From assembly GCF_902498065.1 (NCBI RefSeq), contig NZ_CABVIR010000008.1, forward strand, positions 62,001 to 126,000: a DNA stretch of 64,000 nucleotides. The letters run 5' to 3'. Below the pieces are notes generated by a model. It was given only the letters and a program-made list of their open reading frames with translations. It did no database searches and was not told the origin of the DNA. The position numbers were made by a program, and so were the translations under genes. How positions within the stretch are numbered: position 1 is the first letter of the stretch; each line of letters starts with the position of its first letter. This DNA is from Pseudomonas fluorescens (GTDB taxonomy: Bacteria > Pseudomonadota > Gammaproteobacteria > Pseudomonadales > Pseudomonadaceae). This document shows, piece after piece, positions 52,934 to 61,660 of the stretch.

Positions 52934-53022
52934 TGTGGGAGCTAGCCTGCTGGCGATGGCGACTGTCAATCAACAGTGATGTTGAATGTTCAGCCGCCAT
53001 CGCCAGCAGGCTAGCTCCCACA
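52934..53022. repeat. REP pair (REPIN), GAGCTAGCCTGCTGGC type, ends outward
   Basis: Inverted copies around a spacer with TGTCAATCAACA/TGTTGAATGTTCA. It separates yjiX from yjiA. Confidence 0.9.
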
Positions 53023-53049
53023 CGGATTGCTGTTAATCCGATAACCGGG

Positions 53050-53247
53050 TCAACAGCACTTCGGCCCACCCTTGCCACCGTAACGAGCTTCCTGGCGTTC
53101 CCGAAAGAACATCTCGTAGCTCATCACCGGTTTGTCCGGGTGTTTGGTTTGCATATGCTCGACGTAGTTGTCGTAGTCGGGCATGCCGACCATCAGGCGC
53201 GCGGCCTGACCGAGGTATTTACCGAGGCGACTCAGGTCATTGAACAT
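53050..53247 (-). CDS. yjiX: YjiX/YbdD small protein
   Basis: A 65-residue DUF466/YbdD_YjiX protein ending GGKGGPKCC, with VGMPDYDNYVEHMQ and PVMSYEMFFRERQEARYG. It is always the partner of CstA/BtsT transporters; it starts 14 bases after the cstA stop. It probably binds the transporter at the membrane. Confidence 0.94.
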   Translation of the reverse strand: MFNDLSRLGKYLGQAARLMVGMPDYDNYVEHMQTKHPDKPVMSYEMFFRERQEARYGGKGGPKCC

Positions 53248-53261
53248 CGTGCATTCCTCGA

Positions 53262-55328
53262 TTACGCATCCGGCAGCGCCTGGAACGGTGCTTCTTTATC
53301 CGTACGCTCTTTGGTGCCCCAGGCGGAAATACCGACCTTGAGCGCGTAGAACAGGATGCTGAACACCACGAACAGGAAGAGCGCCGTCAGCGTTGCGTTG
53401 GTGTAGGCGTTGAAGATCACGTGTTGCATCTGAGTGATGTCCTTGGCCGGGGCGAGGATCTGACCGTTGGCCAGCGCATCGCTGTATTTTTTCGCCAGTG
53501 ACAGGAAGCCGATCGCCGGGTTGGCGTCGAACAGCTTGATGAAGCCGGCCGTGGTGGTGCAGATCAGCAGCCAGACCGCTGGCAGCATGGTCACCCAGAC
53601 GTAGCGTTGGCGTTTCATTTTGATCAGCACGACGGTGCCGAGCATCAGCGCGATACCGGCCAACATCTGGTTGGAGATACCGAACAGCGGCCACAAGGTG
53701 TTGATGCCGCCCAGTGGATCGATCACGCCCTGGTACAGCAACCAGCCCCACATCGTGACACAACCGGCGGTGGCGATCAGGTTGGCCGCCCAGGATTCGG
53801 TGCGCTTCAGCGCCGGCACGAAAGAGCCGAGCAAATCCTGGAGCATGAATCGACCGGCACGGGTACCGGCGTCAACCGCGGTCAGGATAAAGAGCGCTTC
53901 GAACAGGATCGCGAAGTGGTACCAGAACGCCATGGTGTTTTCACCCGGCAGGACACTGTGCAGGATCTGCGCGATACCGACCGCCAGGGTCGGCGCGCCG
54001 CCGGCACGGGCGAGGATGGTGGTTTCACCGATGTCCTTGGCCACCGCTTGCAAGGCTTCCGGGGTAATTGCAAAACCCCAGCTGCTGACGGTTTGAGCCA
54101 CAGCCACCACATCACCACCGACGACTGCCGCTGGACTGTTCATGGCGAAGTAGACGCCCGGTTCGATCACCGAAGCGGCAACCATCGCCATGATGGCCAC
54201 GAAGGATTCCATCAGCATGGCGCCGTAACCGATGTAACGGGCGTTGACCTCGTTATCCAGCAGCTTCGGCGTGGTGCCGGAGGAGATCAGCGCATGGAAC
54301 CCCGAGACCGCGCCACAAGCGATGGTAATGAACAGGAACGGAAACAGACCGCCCTTCCACACCGGGCCAGTTCCATCGACGAACTGGGTCAACGCCGGCA
54401 TTTTCAGCTCTGGCATGGTGATCAGGATGCCGATCGCCAACGCGACGATGGTACCGATTTTCAGGAACGTGGAGAGGTAGTCACGCGGTGCCAGAATCAA
54501 CCAGACCGGTAACGAGGCGGCCACGAAACCGTAGCCGACCAGCATCCAGGTAATCTGAACGCCATTGAAGGTGAACGCCTTGGCCCACACCGGATCGGCG
54601 GCAATCTGCCCGCCGAGCCAGATCGAACCGAGCAGCAGCAACACGCCGACCACGGAGATTTCACCGATGCGGCCCGGGCGGATGTAGCGCATGTAGATGC
54701 CCATGAACATTGCGATCGGGATGGTCGCCATCACCGTGAAAATGCCCCATGGGCTCTCGGCCAGGGCTTTGACCACGATCAGCGCCAGCACCGCGAGGAT
54801 GATGATCATGATCAGGAAGCAGCCGAACAGCGCGATGGTGCCGGGGATGCGGCCCATTTCTTCACGGACCATGTCGCCCAGGGAGCGACCGTTGCGGCGA
54901 GTCGACATGAACAGGACCATGAAGTCCTGAACCGCACCGGCCAGCACCACACCGGCGATCAGCCACAGCGTGCCGGGCAAGTAGCCCATCTGTGCCGCCA
55001 ACACCGGACCGACCAGCGGCCCCGCGCCGGCGATGGCCGCGAAGTGGTGACCGAAAAGGATATGTTTGTTGGTAGGGACGTAGTCCAGACCATCATTGTT
55101 GAGCACGGCGGGGGTGGCCCGTCGCGAATCGAGTTGCATCACATTGTTAGCGATGAACAGACTGTAGTAACGGTACGCAACCAGATAAATGGCCACGGCA
55201 GCGACCACAATCCACAAGGCGTTGATTGCCTCGCCTCGGCGCAACGCCACAACACCAAGAGCGCACGCTCCTACGATTGCCAGCAGCAGCCAGGGTAGAT
55301 GGCGTAGCAGGCTATTATTATTTTTCAT
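53262..55328 (-). CDS. cstA: CstA-family pyruvate/peptide transporter
   Basis: A 688-residue inner-membrane carbon-starvation transporter with about 16-18 helices. Signature stretches: FGHHFAAIAGAGPLVGPVLA, STRRNGRSLGDMVREEMG, CGAVSGFHALISSGTTPK and EALFILTAVDAGTRAGRFM. E. coli homologues CstA and BtsT transport pyruvate and perhaps peptides. Start 55328 was chosen over the longer frame because it begins the membrane protein, and the first codons are a run of ARN triplets that may be an Hfq/Crc site. First gene of cstA-yjiX-yjiA. Confidence 0.94.
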   Translation of the reverse strand: MKNNNSLLRHLPWLLLAIVGACALGVVALRRGEAINALWIVVAAVAIYLVAYRYYSLFIANNVMQLDSRRATPAVLNNDGLDYVPTNKHILFGHHFAAIAGAGPLVGPVLAAQMGYLPGTLWLIAGVVLAGAVQDFMVLFMSTRRNGRSLGDMVREEMGRIPGTIALFGCFLIMIIILAVLALIVVKALAESPWGIFTVMATIPIAMFMGIYMRYIRPGRIGEISVVGVLLLLGSIWLGGQIAADPVWAKAFTFNGVQITWMLVGYGFVAASLPVWLILAPRDYLSTFLKIGTIVALAIGILITMPELKMPALTQFVDGTGPVWKGGLFPFLFITIACGAVSGFHALISSGTTPKLLDNEVNARYIGYGAMLMESFVAIMAMVAASVIEPGVYFAMNSPAAVVGGDVVAVAQTVSSWGFAITPEALQAVAKDIGETTILARAGGAPTLAVGIAQILHSVLPGENTMAFWYHFAILFEALFILTAVDAGTRAGRFMLQDLLGSFVPALKRTESWAANLIATAGCVTMWGWLLYQGVIDPLGGINTLWPLFGISNQMLAGIALMLGTVVLIKMKRQRYVWVTMLPAVWLLICTTTAGFIKLFDANPAIGFLSLAKKYSDALANGQILAPAKDITQMQHVIFNAYTNATLTALFLFVVFSILFYALKVGISAWGTKERTDKEAPFQALPDA
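55311..55328 (-). promoter_or_regulatory. Candidate Hfq/Crc (CA-motif) site over the cstA start codon
   Basis: On the minus strand the start codon is followed by AAA AAT AAT AAT AGC, five ARN triplets in a row, the pattern bound by the distal face of Hfq in Pseudomonas catabolite repression (AANAANAA). The upstream Shine-Dalgarno is weak. Inference from motif and position. Confidence 0.5.
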
Positions 55329-55486
55329 TTTATGATTCCAGCCAGGGTGGACAAGAAAGACAGCCACCCCGAGTTTAGCTCGCCTGACGGCAAAGGCCAT
55401 ACCCCGACATTGGTCTGGACGCCCTCCCGGCTGGCAGGCTTTGACAATGCGGGTCTATAGTCAGCGAACATTCAGAGGATTGCGCC

Positions 55487-55855
55487 ATGAGCCAACACCC
55501 TGCCGATCGCCGCCGCTTCAAACGTATTGCGTTCGACGCCCGAACAGAGTTGTGCCAAGGGGACTTCATCTGGCCAGTGAAGTTGATTGACCTGTCACTC
55601 AAGGGGCTGCTGATCGAAAAACCCGAGCCGTGGCTGGGCGATCAGGCAAAGGTTTTTTCCGTCGACATTCATCTGAATAAAGACGTCGAGATCAAGATGG
55701 ATGTGCAGCTAACGCACGACGATCACGGCCAGTTGGGTTTCGTCTGCCGATACATCAGCCTGGATTCCATAGCGCGCCTGCGACGGTTGATCGAACTCAA
55801 TCTGGGGGATCAGCGGGAACTGGAGCGGGAATTGGGTGCGTTGATCGAGGTCTGA
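55487..55855 (+). CDS. mapZ: PilZ c-di-GMP receptor, MapZ type
   Basis: A 122-residue single PilZ-domain protein. The c-di-GMP-binding motifs are RRRFKR (arginines 8-10 and 13) and DLSLKG (D35-xSxxG40). The P. aeruginosa protein at the same place beside radA, PA4608/MapZ, binds c-di-GMP and inhibits the chemotaxis methyltransferase CheR1. Position and motifs support the same name here. Divergent from cstA. Confidence 0.88.
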   Translation: MSQHPADRRRFKRIAFDARTELCQGDFIWPVKLIDLSLKGLLIEKPEPWLGDQAKVFSVDIHLNKDVEIKMDVQLTHDDHGQLGFVCRYISLDSIARLRRLIELNLGDQRELERELGALIEV

Positions 55856-55873
55856 CGACTCGACGCAAATCCC

Positions 55874-55965
55874 TGTGGGAGCAGGGCTTGCGCGCGATGG
55901 CGGTGCCAGCCCTAACACAAATGTCGGCTGACAAACCGCTATCGCGGGCAAGCCCGGCTCCTACA
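55874..55965. repeat. Decayed REP pair (REPIN), ends outward
   Basis: TGTGGGAGCAGGGCTTGCGC and inverted GCGGGCAAGCCCGGCTCCTACA. The arms no longer match perfectly, so this copy has drifted or mixes two subtypes. Confidence 0.8.
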
Positions 55966-55985
55966 GTATTGGGTAATGCCTGCAG

Positions 55986-57353
55986 TTACTCGAATAGTGC
56001 GTCGAGGGCCTGCTCCAGACGCGTCACGGCAATAATCTGCAGCCCCGGCGGCGCCTCTTTCGGCGCGTTGCCCTTGGGCACAATGGCCCGTTTGAAGCCG
56101 TGTTTGGCGGCTTCTTTCAAGCGTTCCTGCCCACTCGGCACCGGGCGCACTTCGCCAGACAAACCGACTTCGCCGAACACCAGCAGATCATGGGGTAATG
56201 GCCGGTTGCGCAAACTGGACATGACCGCCGCCATCAACGCCAGGTCGGAAGCCGTTTCCAACACCTTCACCCCCCCCACCACGTTGAGGAACACGTCCTG
56301 GTCGTGGGTCGGAATGCCGCCGTGACGGTGCAACACTGCCAGCAACATCGCCAAGCGATTCTGATCCAGCCCCAGCGTGACCCGACGAGGGTTGGCCAGG
56401 TGACTGTCATCCACCAACGCCTGAACTTCCACCAGCATCGGCCGGGTCCCTTCCCACGTTGCCATGACCACACTGCCAGGTACTTCTTCCTGAGCACGAG
56501 TGAGAAAAATCGCCGACGGATTGGACACTTCCTTTAAGCCCTTGTCGGTCATGCCGAACACGCCCAGTTCGTTGACCGCGCCGAAACGGTTCTTCACCGC
56601 CCGCAGCAAGCGCAAGCGACCGTCGGATTCACCCTCGAAATACAACACGGTATCGACCATGTGCTCCAGCACTCGCGGCCCGGCCAGCGCACCTTCTTTA
56701 GTCACGTGGCCAACCAGGAAAATCGCCGTGCCACTTTGCTTGGCATAGCGCACCAGCAAGGCCGCGCTCTCACGCACCTGGGACACGCCACCGGGTGCCG
56801 ATTGCAGTTGTTCAGTGAAGATCGTCTGAATCGAGTCGATCACCATGACCTTGGGCTTTTCGACCCGGGCGGTCGCGATGATGGTTTCAATGCAGGTTTC
56901 GGTCATGACACGCAGTTGATCCTGCGGTAATCCCAAGCGACGGGCGCGCATGGCCACTTGCTGCTGGGACTCTTCGCCCGTGACGTATAGCGCCGGCATG
57001 CTCTTGGCGAGATTGCACAAGGTTTGCAACAGGATGGTTGATTTGCCGATGCCCGGATCACCGCCGATCAGTACCACCGAACCGTCCACCAGCCCGCCGC
57101 CCAGGACGCGATCGAGCTCACTGGAGGCTGTGGAAAAACGTGGTATCTCTTCAACGCTTACTTCGGCCAGGGTCTTGATCTGCGCCTGCTGGCCTGTCCA
57201 ACCGGTGCGACCGCTGGGGGCTGCTGCACCGCCGCTCTCGACCATGGTTTCGGTCAAGGTGTTCCAGGCCCCGCATTCGCCGCACTGGCCGGCCCACTTG
57301 GGGAAGGTTGAGCCGCACTCGGTGCAGCCGTACATGCGCTTGGCCTTGGCCAT
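55986..57353 (-). CDS. radA: DNA repair protein RadA
   Basis: A 455-residue RecA-like ATPase that promotes branch migration in recombination. It has the N-terminal zinc finger (CTECGSTFPKWAGQCGECGAW begins at C10), Walker A GGDPGIGKSTIL, the RadA-specific KNRFG motif (AVKNRFGAVNELG) and a C-terminal Lon-protease-like domain without the catalytic serine. Start 57353 (MAKAKRMYGC) is the family start. Confidence 0.96.
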   Translation of the reverse strand: MAKAKRMYGCTECGSTFPKWAGQCGECGAWNTLTETMVESGGAAAPSGRTGWTGQQAQIKTLAEVSVEEIPRFSTASSELDRVLGGGLVDGSVVLIGGDPGIGKSTILLQTLCNLAKSMPALYVTGEESQQQVAMRARRLGLPQDQLRVMTETCIETIIATARVEKPKVMVIDSIQTIFTEQLQSAPGGVSQVRESAALLVRYAKQSGTAIFLVGHVTKEGALAGPRVLEHMVDTVLYFEGESDGRLRLLRAVKNRFGAVNELGVFGMTDKGLKEVSNPSAIFLTRAQEEVPGSVVMATWEGTRPMLVEVQALVDDSHLANPRRVTLGLDQNRLAMLLAVLHRHGGIPTHDQDVFLNVVGGVKVLETASDLALMAAVMSSLRNRPLPHDLLVFGEVGLSGEVRPVPSGQERLKEAAKHGFKRAIVPKGNAPKEAPPGLQIIAVTRLEQALDALFE

Positions 57354-58007
57354 CTGAACTCCCGGCAAAAAACCGCGATGATAGCTCAGCTGGACTGGGT
57401 CAGTGCGACGAAGTTACCCAATGGGGCTCTACCTGAACTTGTAAAGATCCCGAGACAGCGACAGCGTTACAACTCACATAACTTGTACAACGCCCAGCAC
57501 AGACAACTCCACCCAAGTTAAACCGCCCCCCACAAAGCTGTACAAGCCTTAATACTTCTCAAGCTTAAAGTACAACATTACCCAATGAACCAAGAGTTTA
57601 ATACAGACATTCAGAACGATGGCTTTACGACATCATGCACAATGTATTTTTCCGGTCATTATTTTCCACACCGAGAACTTATACTTGAGATTCAGCACTG
57701 TAAAACTAATAGCACGCACACTCCCACTACACTCAATAAGCGACTTCTGCAACGCACACACTTTCAATGATAGCCACCCCCATCGCTGATCGGCACAAGC
57801 GCCTGAATGACGAGTAACGTCCTTCAGATGGATAGCGGGAACGCGCCTGGAACGAGCAGATTTACCCATCAATGATGGCATTTTGAAAACTTTTTACCGA
57901 TGATCTGGTCGATAGCGGGCTAGCGCTGTAAGCAGGTGTTTCGGGCAAGAACCATTTGGCTGATTTACACTGCATTACCAACCTCATCTGTAACAAGGAA
58001 ATAACCT
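57354..58007. other. 654-base A+T-rich gap between radA and mscL with repeated CTTGTACA-like motifs
   Basis: Visibly richer in A and T than its surroundings. Four related motifs occur in 150 bases: AACTTGTAAA (57436), AACTTGTACAA (57480), GCTGTACAAGC (57537, reverse orientation) and AAAGTACAACA (57567, reverse orientation). TTGTACAA at 57483-57490 is a perfect palindrome. Short open frames on both strands (61 and 82 codons) have no ribosome-binding site or recognisable content, so I do not annotate genes. Confidence 0.6.
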
Positions 58008-58424
58008 ATGGGCGTGATAAGTGAGTTCAAGGCCTTCGCGGTCAAAGGCAACGTGGTTGATATGGCGGTCGGTATCATCATTGGTGCGGCCTTCGGCAAG
58101 ATCGTTTCGTCGTTTGTCGGCGACGTGGTCATGCCGCCAATCGGCATGCTGATCGGTGGGGTGGATTTCAGTGACCTGGCCATTACGCTCAAGGCAGCCA
58201 ACGGGGACATTCCCGCAGTGGTGCTGGCGTACGGCAAATTCATCCAGAGCATGATCGACTTCATCATCGTCGCGTTCGCGATTTTCATGGGCGTCAAAGC
58301 CATCAACCGCTTGAAGCGCGAAGAGGCCGTTGCGCCCACCCTGCCGCCGGTTCCGACCAAGGAAGAAGAGCTGCTGGGTGAGATCCGTGATCTGCTGAAA
58401 GCCCAGAACAATCGGCCTGAATGA
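58008..58424 (+). CDS. mscL: Large-conductance mechanosensitive channel MscL
   Basis: A 138-residue pentameric safety valve against hypo-osmotic shock. N-terminal amphipathic helix MGVISEFKAFAVKGNVVDMA, TM1 with the pore-lining VGIIIGAAFGKIVSSFV, a periplasmic loop, TM2 and a charged C-terminal helix (KEEELLGEIRDLLKAQNN). A ribosome-binding AAGGAAA lies upstream. Confidence 0.97.
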   Translation: MGVISEFKAFAVKGNVVDMAVGIIIGAAFGKIVSSFVGDVVMPPIGMLIGGVDFSDLAITLKAANGDIPAVVLAYGKFIQSMIDFIIVAFAIFMGVKAINRLKREEAVAPTLPPVPTKEEELLGEIRDLLKAQNNRPE

Positions 58425-58439
58425 TCTGATGCAGACAAA

Positions 58440-58468
58440 AACGGCGCCTCGTGGCGCCGTTTTTTTTA
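58440..58468 (+). terminator. Terminator shared by mscL and fpr
   Basis: AACGGCGCC/GGCGCCGTT stem with loop TCGT and eight T residues on the plus strand. It overlaps the last three bases of the convergent fpr. Confidence 0.88.
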
Positions 58469-59242
58469 CCAGTAATTTTCCACCGCCACGTGCCCGGGGC
58501 GTCGGCTGAGACTCAGGTGCATGTCGCGCTGTTTCAGCAACTTTCGCGTGTCATCGATCATCTGCGGGTTACCACAAAGCATGACCCGCGAATGCTCGGC
58601 TGTCAGCGACGCACCTGCTGCTCGCTCCATTTCGCCACTCTCTATCAAGGTGGTGATTCGACCATTCAAGGCACCCGGATGTTGTTCGCGGGTGACCGTG
58701 GCAATGTACTGAAACTTGTGTGCGTATTCGGCCAGATAGTCACGCTGCACCAGCTCCGCGATCAGCGCCTGATACGCCAGCTCCCGGGCTTCACGCACAC
58801 TGTAGACGAGGATGATTCGTTCGAATTTCTCCCAGACCTCGAAGTCCTGCAGGATCGACAGAAAAGGCGCCACGCCCGTGCCTGTGGATAACAACCAGAG
58901 GTCCCGCCCGTCGACGAAGCGGTCAAGCGTGAGGTAACCAAAAGCCTGGCGGTCCACTAGCAGCGTATCGCCGACACCCAGCCGACTGAGCTCACTGGTG
59001 AATTCTCCCCCCGGCACCACGATGGAAAAGAATTCGAGGAACTCGTCATAAGGCGAAGAGACCATGGAATAGGCACGCCAAACAACGCTGCCGTCCGGCT
59101 TGGTCACCCCCAGCCTGGCGAATTGCCCCGCACGAAAACGAAAGCCGGGATCCCTTGTCGTGCGCAGGGTGAACAGGTTCGGGGTCAACGGCTTGACGTC
59201 GAGCAGGGTCTGGCGCGTGTATTTTTCTGCACTGGCAGTCAT
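58466..59242 (-). CDS. fpr: Ferredoxin/flavodoxin-NADP(+) reductase Fpr
   Basis: A 258-residue FAD enzyme moving electrons between NADPH and ferredoxin or flavodoxin. FAD binding: RAYSMVSSPYDEFLEFF; NADP binding: LLSTGTGVAPFLSILQDFE and MLCGNPQMIDDTR; C-terminus HVAVENYW with an aromatic end stacking on the flavin. Start 59242 (MTASAEKYTRQTLLDVKPLT) chosen over an ATG four codons upstream. Pseudomonas carry two Fpr types; this belongs to the bacterial subclass I-like group, though I am unsure which paralogue. Confidence 0.9.
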   Translation of the reverse strand: MTASAEKYTRQTLLDVKPLTPNLFTLRTTRDPGFRFRAGQFARLGVTKPDGSVVWRAYSMVSSPYDEFLEFFSIVVPGGEFTSELSRLGVGDTLLVDRQAFGYLTLDRFVDGRDLWLLSTGTGVAPFLSILQDFEVWEKFERIILVYSVREARELAYQALIAELVQRDYLAEYAHKFQYIATVTREQHPGALNGRITTLIESGEMERAAGASLTAEHSRVMLCGNPQMIDDTRKLLKQRDMHLSLSRRPGHVAVENYW

Positions 59243-59575
59243 GGGGCGCTCCATTCAACAGATAGCGTCCAGTGTCCCGCAAAGCCTGGGAAACAAACAC
59301 CCACTTTTTGTAGTGTTTTAATTTGTCATCGTGGACATTACAACGAGTATTTAAATCATTAGACGTACCACTCAGTTAAAAACGGGGCAATCACATTAAA
59401 CACAGCATTCAATAGCGATCTTATTTGTTTAATTTGTTTAGAACCTGATATTTAATTTTTAACGCGCAGTAAAGCCAAAAAATCTCACCTGCCTGTAAGA
59501 TTCATCCTACACTCGGCTCGTGCTGGATCTTGGATCCAAACAGCACCCCAGCAGATTGTGAAATGGAGATACAGG
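59243..59575. other. A+T-rich divergent gap between fpr and the LuxR gene
   Basis: 333 bases with several T/A tracts (around 59400-59465) and no coding frame I can support. It must hold the promoters of fpr and of the LuxR gene. I see no convincing lux box: ACCTGCCTGTAAGATT near 59488 resembles one half only. Confidence 0.5.
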
Positions 59576-60307
59576 ATGGAACGTTGGAAGGAATCACAAC
59601 TCAACCAACTATCGAGAACGCTGGATATAGATACCGCGTACCCGATTGCACTTGAATTCGCGAAAAACATCGGGTTTAAATTTTTCGCCTTTTCAACTAC
59701 TTATCAAACAAAAAACAACCAGTTCAACACTATCCAGCGCAACAATTACCCGGCGAGCTGGAACAAGGAATATAAACAAAAGAATTTGAGTTCGGTGGAT
59801 CCGGTAGTGGCTCATTGCAATCGCTCCACGCTGCCCATTATGTGGAGCGAAACTCTTTTCTCCAACGTTCCTTCGCTGTGGGAAGCTCTTGAAGCACAAG
59901 GTTTGCAGCACGGCTGGTCGCAATCACTGCATGACGAAGAGAGCGGCCTCTGCAGCATTCTGAGCCTGGCAAGGAGCCATTGCCCGATCACGGCCCTGGA
60001 GTTGTATGAAAATCTCGGTTTTTCGATGTTCATGTGCCGACATCTTCATACGCTGATCGCACAATCACTGCCCAAGAAAATGCTGAAGCCATCCGCTCCG
60101 CATTTATCTCCCCGGGAAATCGACGTCCTGGAACTGGCGGCAGCCGGCAAGACGGCTGAAGAAAGCGCACGAATTCTGAATCTGAGTGCACGGACCATCC
60201 ATTTTCACATTCAAAGTTCGATCGATAAACTCGGGGTCAGTAACAAAATTGCGGCCATTATCGCCGCCCTCAAGGCAGGCTACCTCAGCAGCACCTCGAT
60301 ACGTTGA
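59576..60307 (+). CDS. LuxR-type regulator with intact acyl-homoserine-lactone pocket (orphan)
   Basis: A 243-residue quorum-sensing type activator: autoinducer-binding domain (about 15-165) and a C-terminal LuxR HTH (about 175-238, LSPREIDVLELAAAGKTAEE, SARTIHFHIQSSIDKLGVSNK). The six residues conserved in AHL receptors are present with TraR spacing: W62, Y66, D75, P76, W90 and G113 (W57, Y61, D70, P71, W85, G113 in TraR). No luxI-type synthase is in the window, so it is an orphan (solo) as far as can be seen. The A+T content of the first half is higher than in neighbours. Start 59576 has GGAG upstream. Confidence 0.92.
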   Translation: MERWKESQLNQLSRTLDIDTAYPIALEFAKNIGFKFFAFSTTYQTKNNQFNTIQRNNYPASWNKEYKQKNLSSVDPVVAHCNRSTLPIMWSETLFSNVPSLWEALEAQGLQHGWSQSLHDEESGLCSILSLARSHCPITALELYENLGFSMFMCRHLHTLIAQSLPKKMLKPSAPHLSPREIDVLELAAAGKTAEESARILNLSARTIHFHIQSSIDKLGVSNKIAAIIAALKAGYLSSTSIR

Positions 60308-60457
60308 TCGATTAAAACCGGCGAGTAACGTACCATTTGCGATTCCTCCTGAGTGTAGACGTGCGAACCTTCACGACGCAGTGCACTCAGACGGTCTCGC
60401 CCGCTATAACGCCCCTGAGCCGCGGGATACCCGTTGATTGACCCAGAGCCCCGCCCC

Positions 60458-61582
60458 ATGCCTTTGCTCGAAACACCCTTCGCCCGCCTCGACCTGATCC
60501 GCCAGCCAGAACAGCAGAACGAACCGTTGCAAGCGTTTGATGCCGCCGACGAGTACCTGCTCAATCATTTGGCCGAACAGCAACCGAGCGCGAACACTCG
60601 AGTGTTGGTGCTCAACGACAGCTTTGGCGCATTGGCCGCCAGCCTCGTGGGCAAGGTTCAGGTGACCAGCAGCGGCGACTCGTTCCTGGCCTTCCAGGGC
60701 CTGGAAAAAAATCTGATCCGTAACGCTCAGGCATTTGATGCCGTGCCTCGCGTGCCTGCCAGCGAAGCGTTTAGCGGCCCGTTTGATCGGGTCCTGATCC
60801 GCGTGCCGAAAACCCTGGCCTTGCTAGAGGAGCAATTGATCCGTCTGCAAAGCCAATTGGCGCCCGGAGCCCAAGTGATTGCCGGCGCCATGATCAAGCA
60901 TCTGCCACGCGCCGCCGGGGATTTGCTGGAGCGCTACATCGGCCCGGTTCAAGCCTCGCTGGCGGTGAAAAAGGCTCGACTGTTAATGGCCACCGCTGAA
61001 GCGAAAGCCCCTGCGACGTCGCCCTACCCGACTCGCTATCGGCTGGATGTGCCAGCGATTGAGCTGCTCAACCACGCCAATGTGTTTTGTCGCGAAGGGC
61101 TGGATATCGGTACGCGAGCCTTTTTGCCACACTTGCCGACAAACCTCGGCGCGGCACGGGTCGCTGATCTGGGCTGCGGTAACGGCGTGTTGGCCATTGC
61201 CAGCGCACTGCAAAACCCGCAGGCGCACTACACGCTGGTGGACGAATCCTTCATGGCCGTGCAATCGGCCGCCGAAAACTGGTGCGCGGCGCTGGGTGAC
61301 CGGGACGTGATCGTGCGTGCCGGGGATGGTCTGGCCGGGCAGGAACCGCAGTCACTGGACGTGGTGCTGTGCAACCCCCCATTTCACCAGCAACAAGTCG
61401 TGGGCGACTTCCTCGCCTGGCGGATGTTCCAGCAGGCGCGGGAAGCACTCGTGGTGGGCGGTGCGCTGTACATCGTCGGCAATCGTCATCTGGGTTACCA
61501 CAGCAAACTGGCGCGGTTGTTCCGTGGCGTCGAACAAGTGGCGGCCACACCGAAGTTCGTGATCCTCAAAGCCCGAAAATAA
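60458..61582 (+). CDS. rlmG: 23S rRNA m2G1835 methyltransferase RlmG
   Basis: A 374-residue S-adenosylmethionine enzyme of the RlmG/RsmC two-domain type: a degenerate N-terminal methyltransferase-like domain (1-190) and a catalytic domain with VADLGCGNGVLAIASA (SAM site) and NPPFHQQQ (catalytic). RsmC has the same architecture; the N-terminal LIRQPEQQNEPLQAFDAADE favours RlmG. Start 60458 (MPLLETPFARLDL) was chosen over one eight codons upstream. Confidence 0.88.
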   Translation: MPLLETPFARLDLIRQPEQQNEPLQAFDAADEYLLNHLAEQQPSANTRVLVLNDSFGALAASLVGKVQVTSSGDSFLAFQGLEKNLIRNAQAFDAVPRVPASEAFSGPFDRVLIRVPKTLALLEEQLIRLQSQLAPGAQVIAGAMIKHLPRAAGDLLERYIGPVQASLAVKKARLLMATAEAKAPATSPYPTRYRLDVPAIELLNHANVFCREGLDIGTRAFLPHLPTNLGAARVADLGCGNGVLAIASALQNPQAHYTLVDESFMAVQSAAENWCAALGDRDVIVRAGDGLAGQEPQSLDVVLCNPPFHQQQVVGDFLAWRMFQQAREALVVGGALYIVGNRHLGYHSKLARLFRGVEQVAATPKFVILKARK

Positions 61583-61590
61583 TCCCGGAC

Positions 61591-61618
61591 AAAAAAAACC
61601 CTCCAGCGCGGGAGGGTT
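61591..61618 (-). terminator. Terminator at the end of the cio operon
   Basis: AACCCTCC/GGAGGGTT stem; on the minus strand it is followed by a run of T, so it mainly serves the leftward cioA-cioB-DUF2474 genes and may also close rlmG. Confidence 0.85.
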
Positions 61619-61660
61619 GTAAATCCGTGCCGCAAGGCATCGGGATGGGATTTTGCGAAT

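Noticed and set aside
57585..57770. 61-codon open frame in the radA-mscL gap
   Set aside because: No Shine-Dalgarno before the ATG, composition of non-coding DNA, no recognisable features.
57633..57881. 82-codon open frame on the minus strand of the same gap
   Set aside because: Overlaps the previous frame, no start signals and no similarity to anything known.
59485..59512. Possible lux box upstream of the LuxR gene
   Set aside because: Only one half (ACCTGCC...) resembles the consensus; the second half is not complementary.
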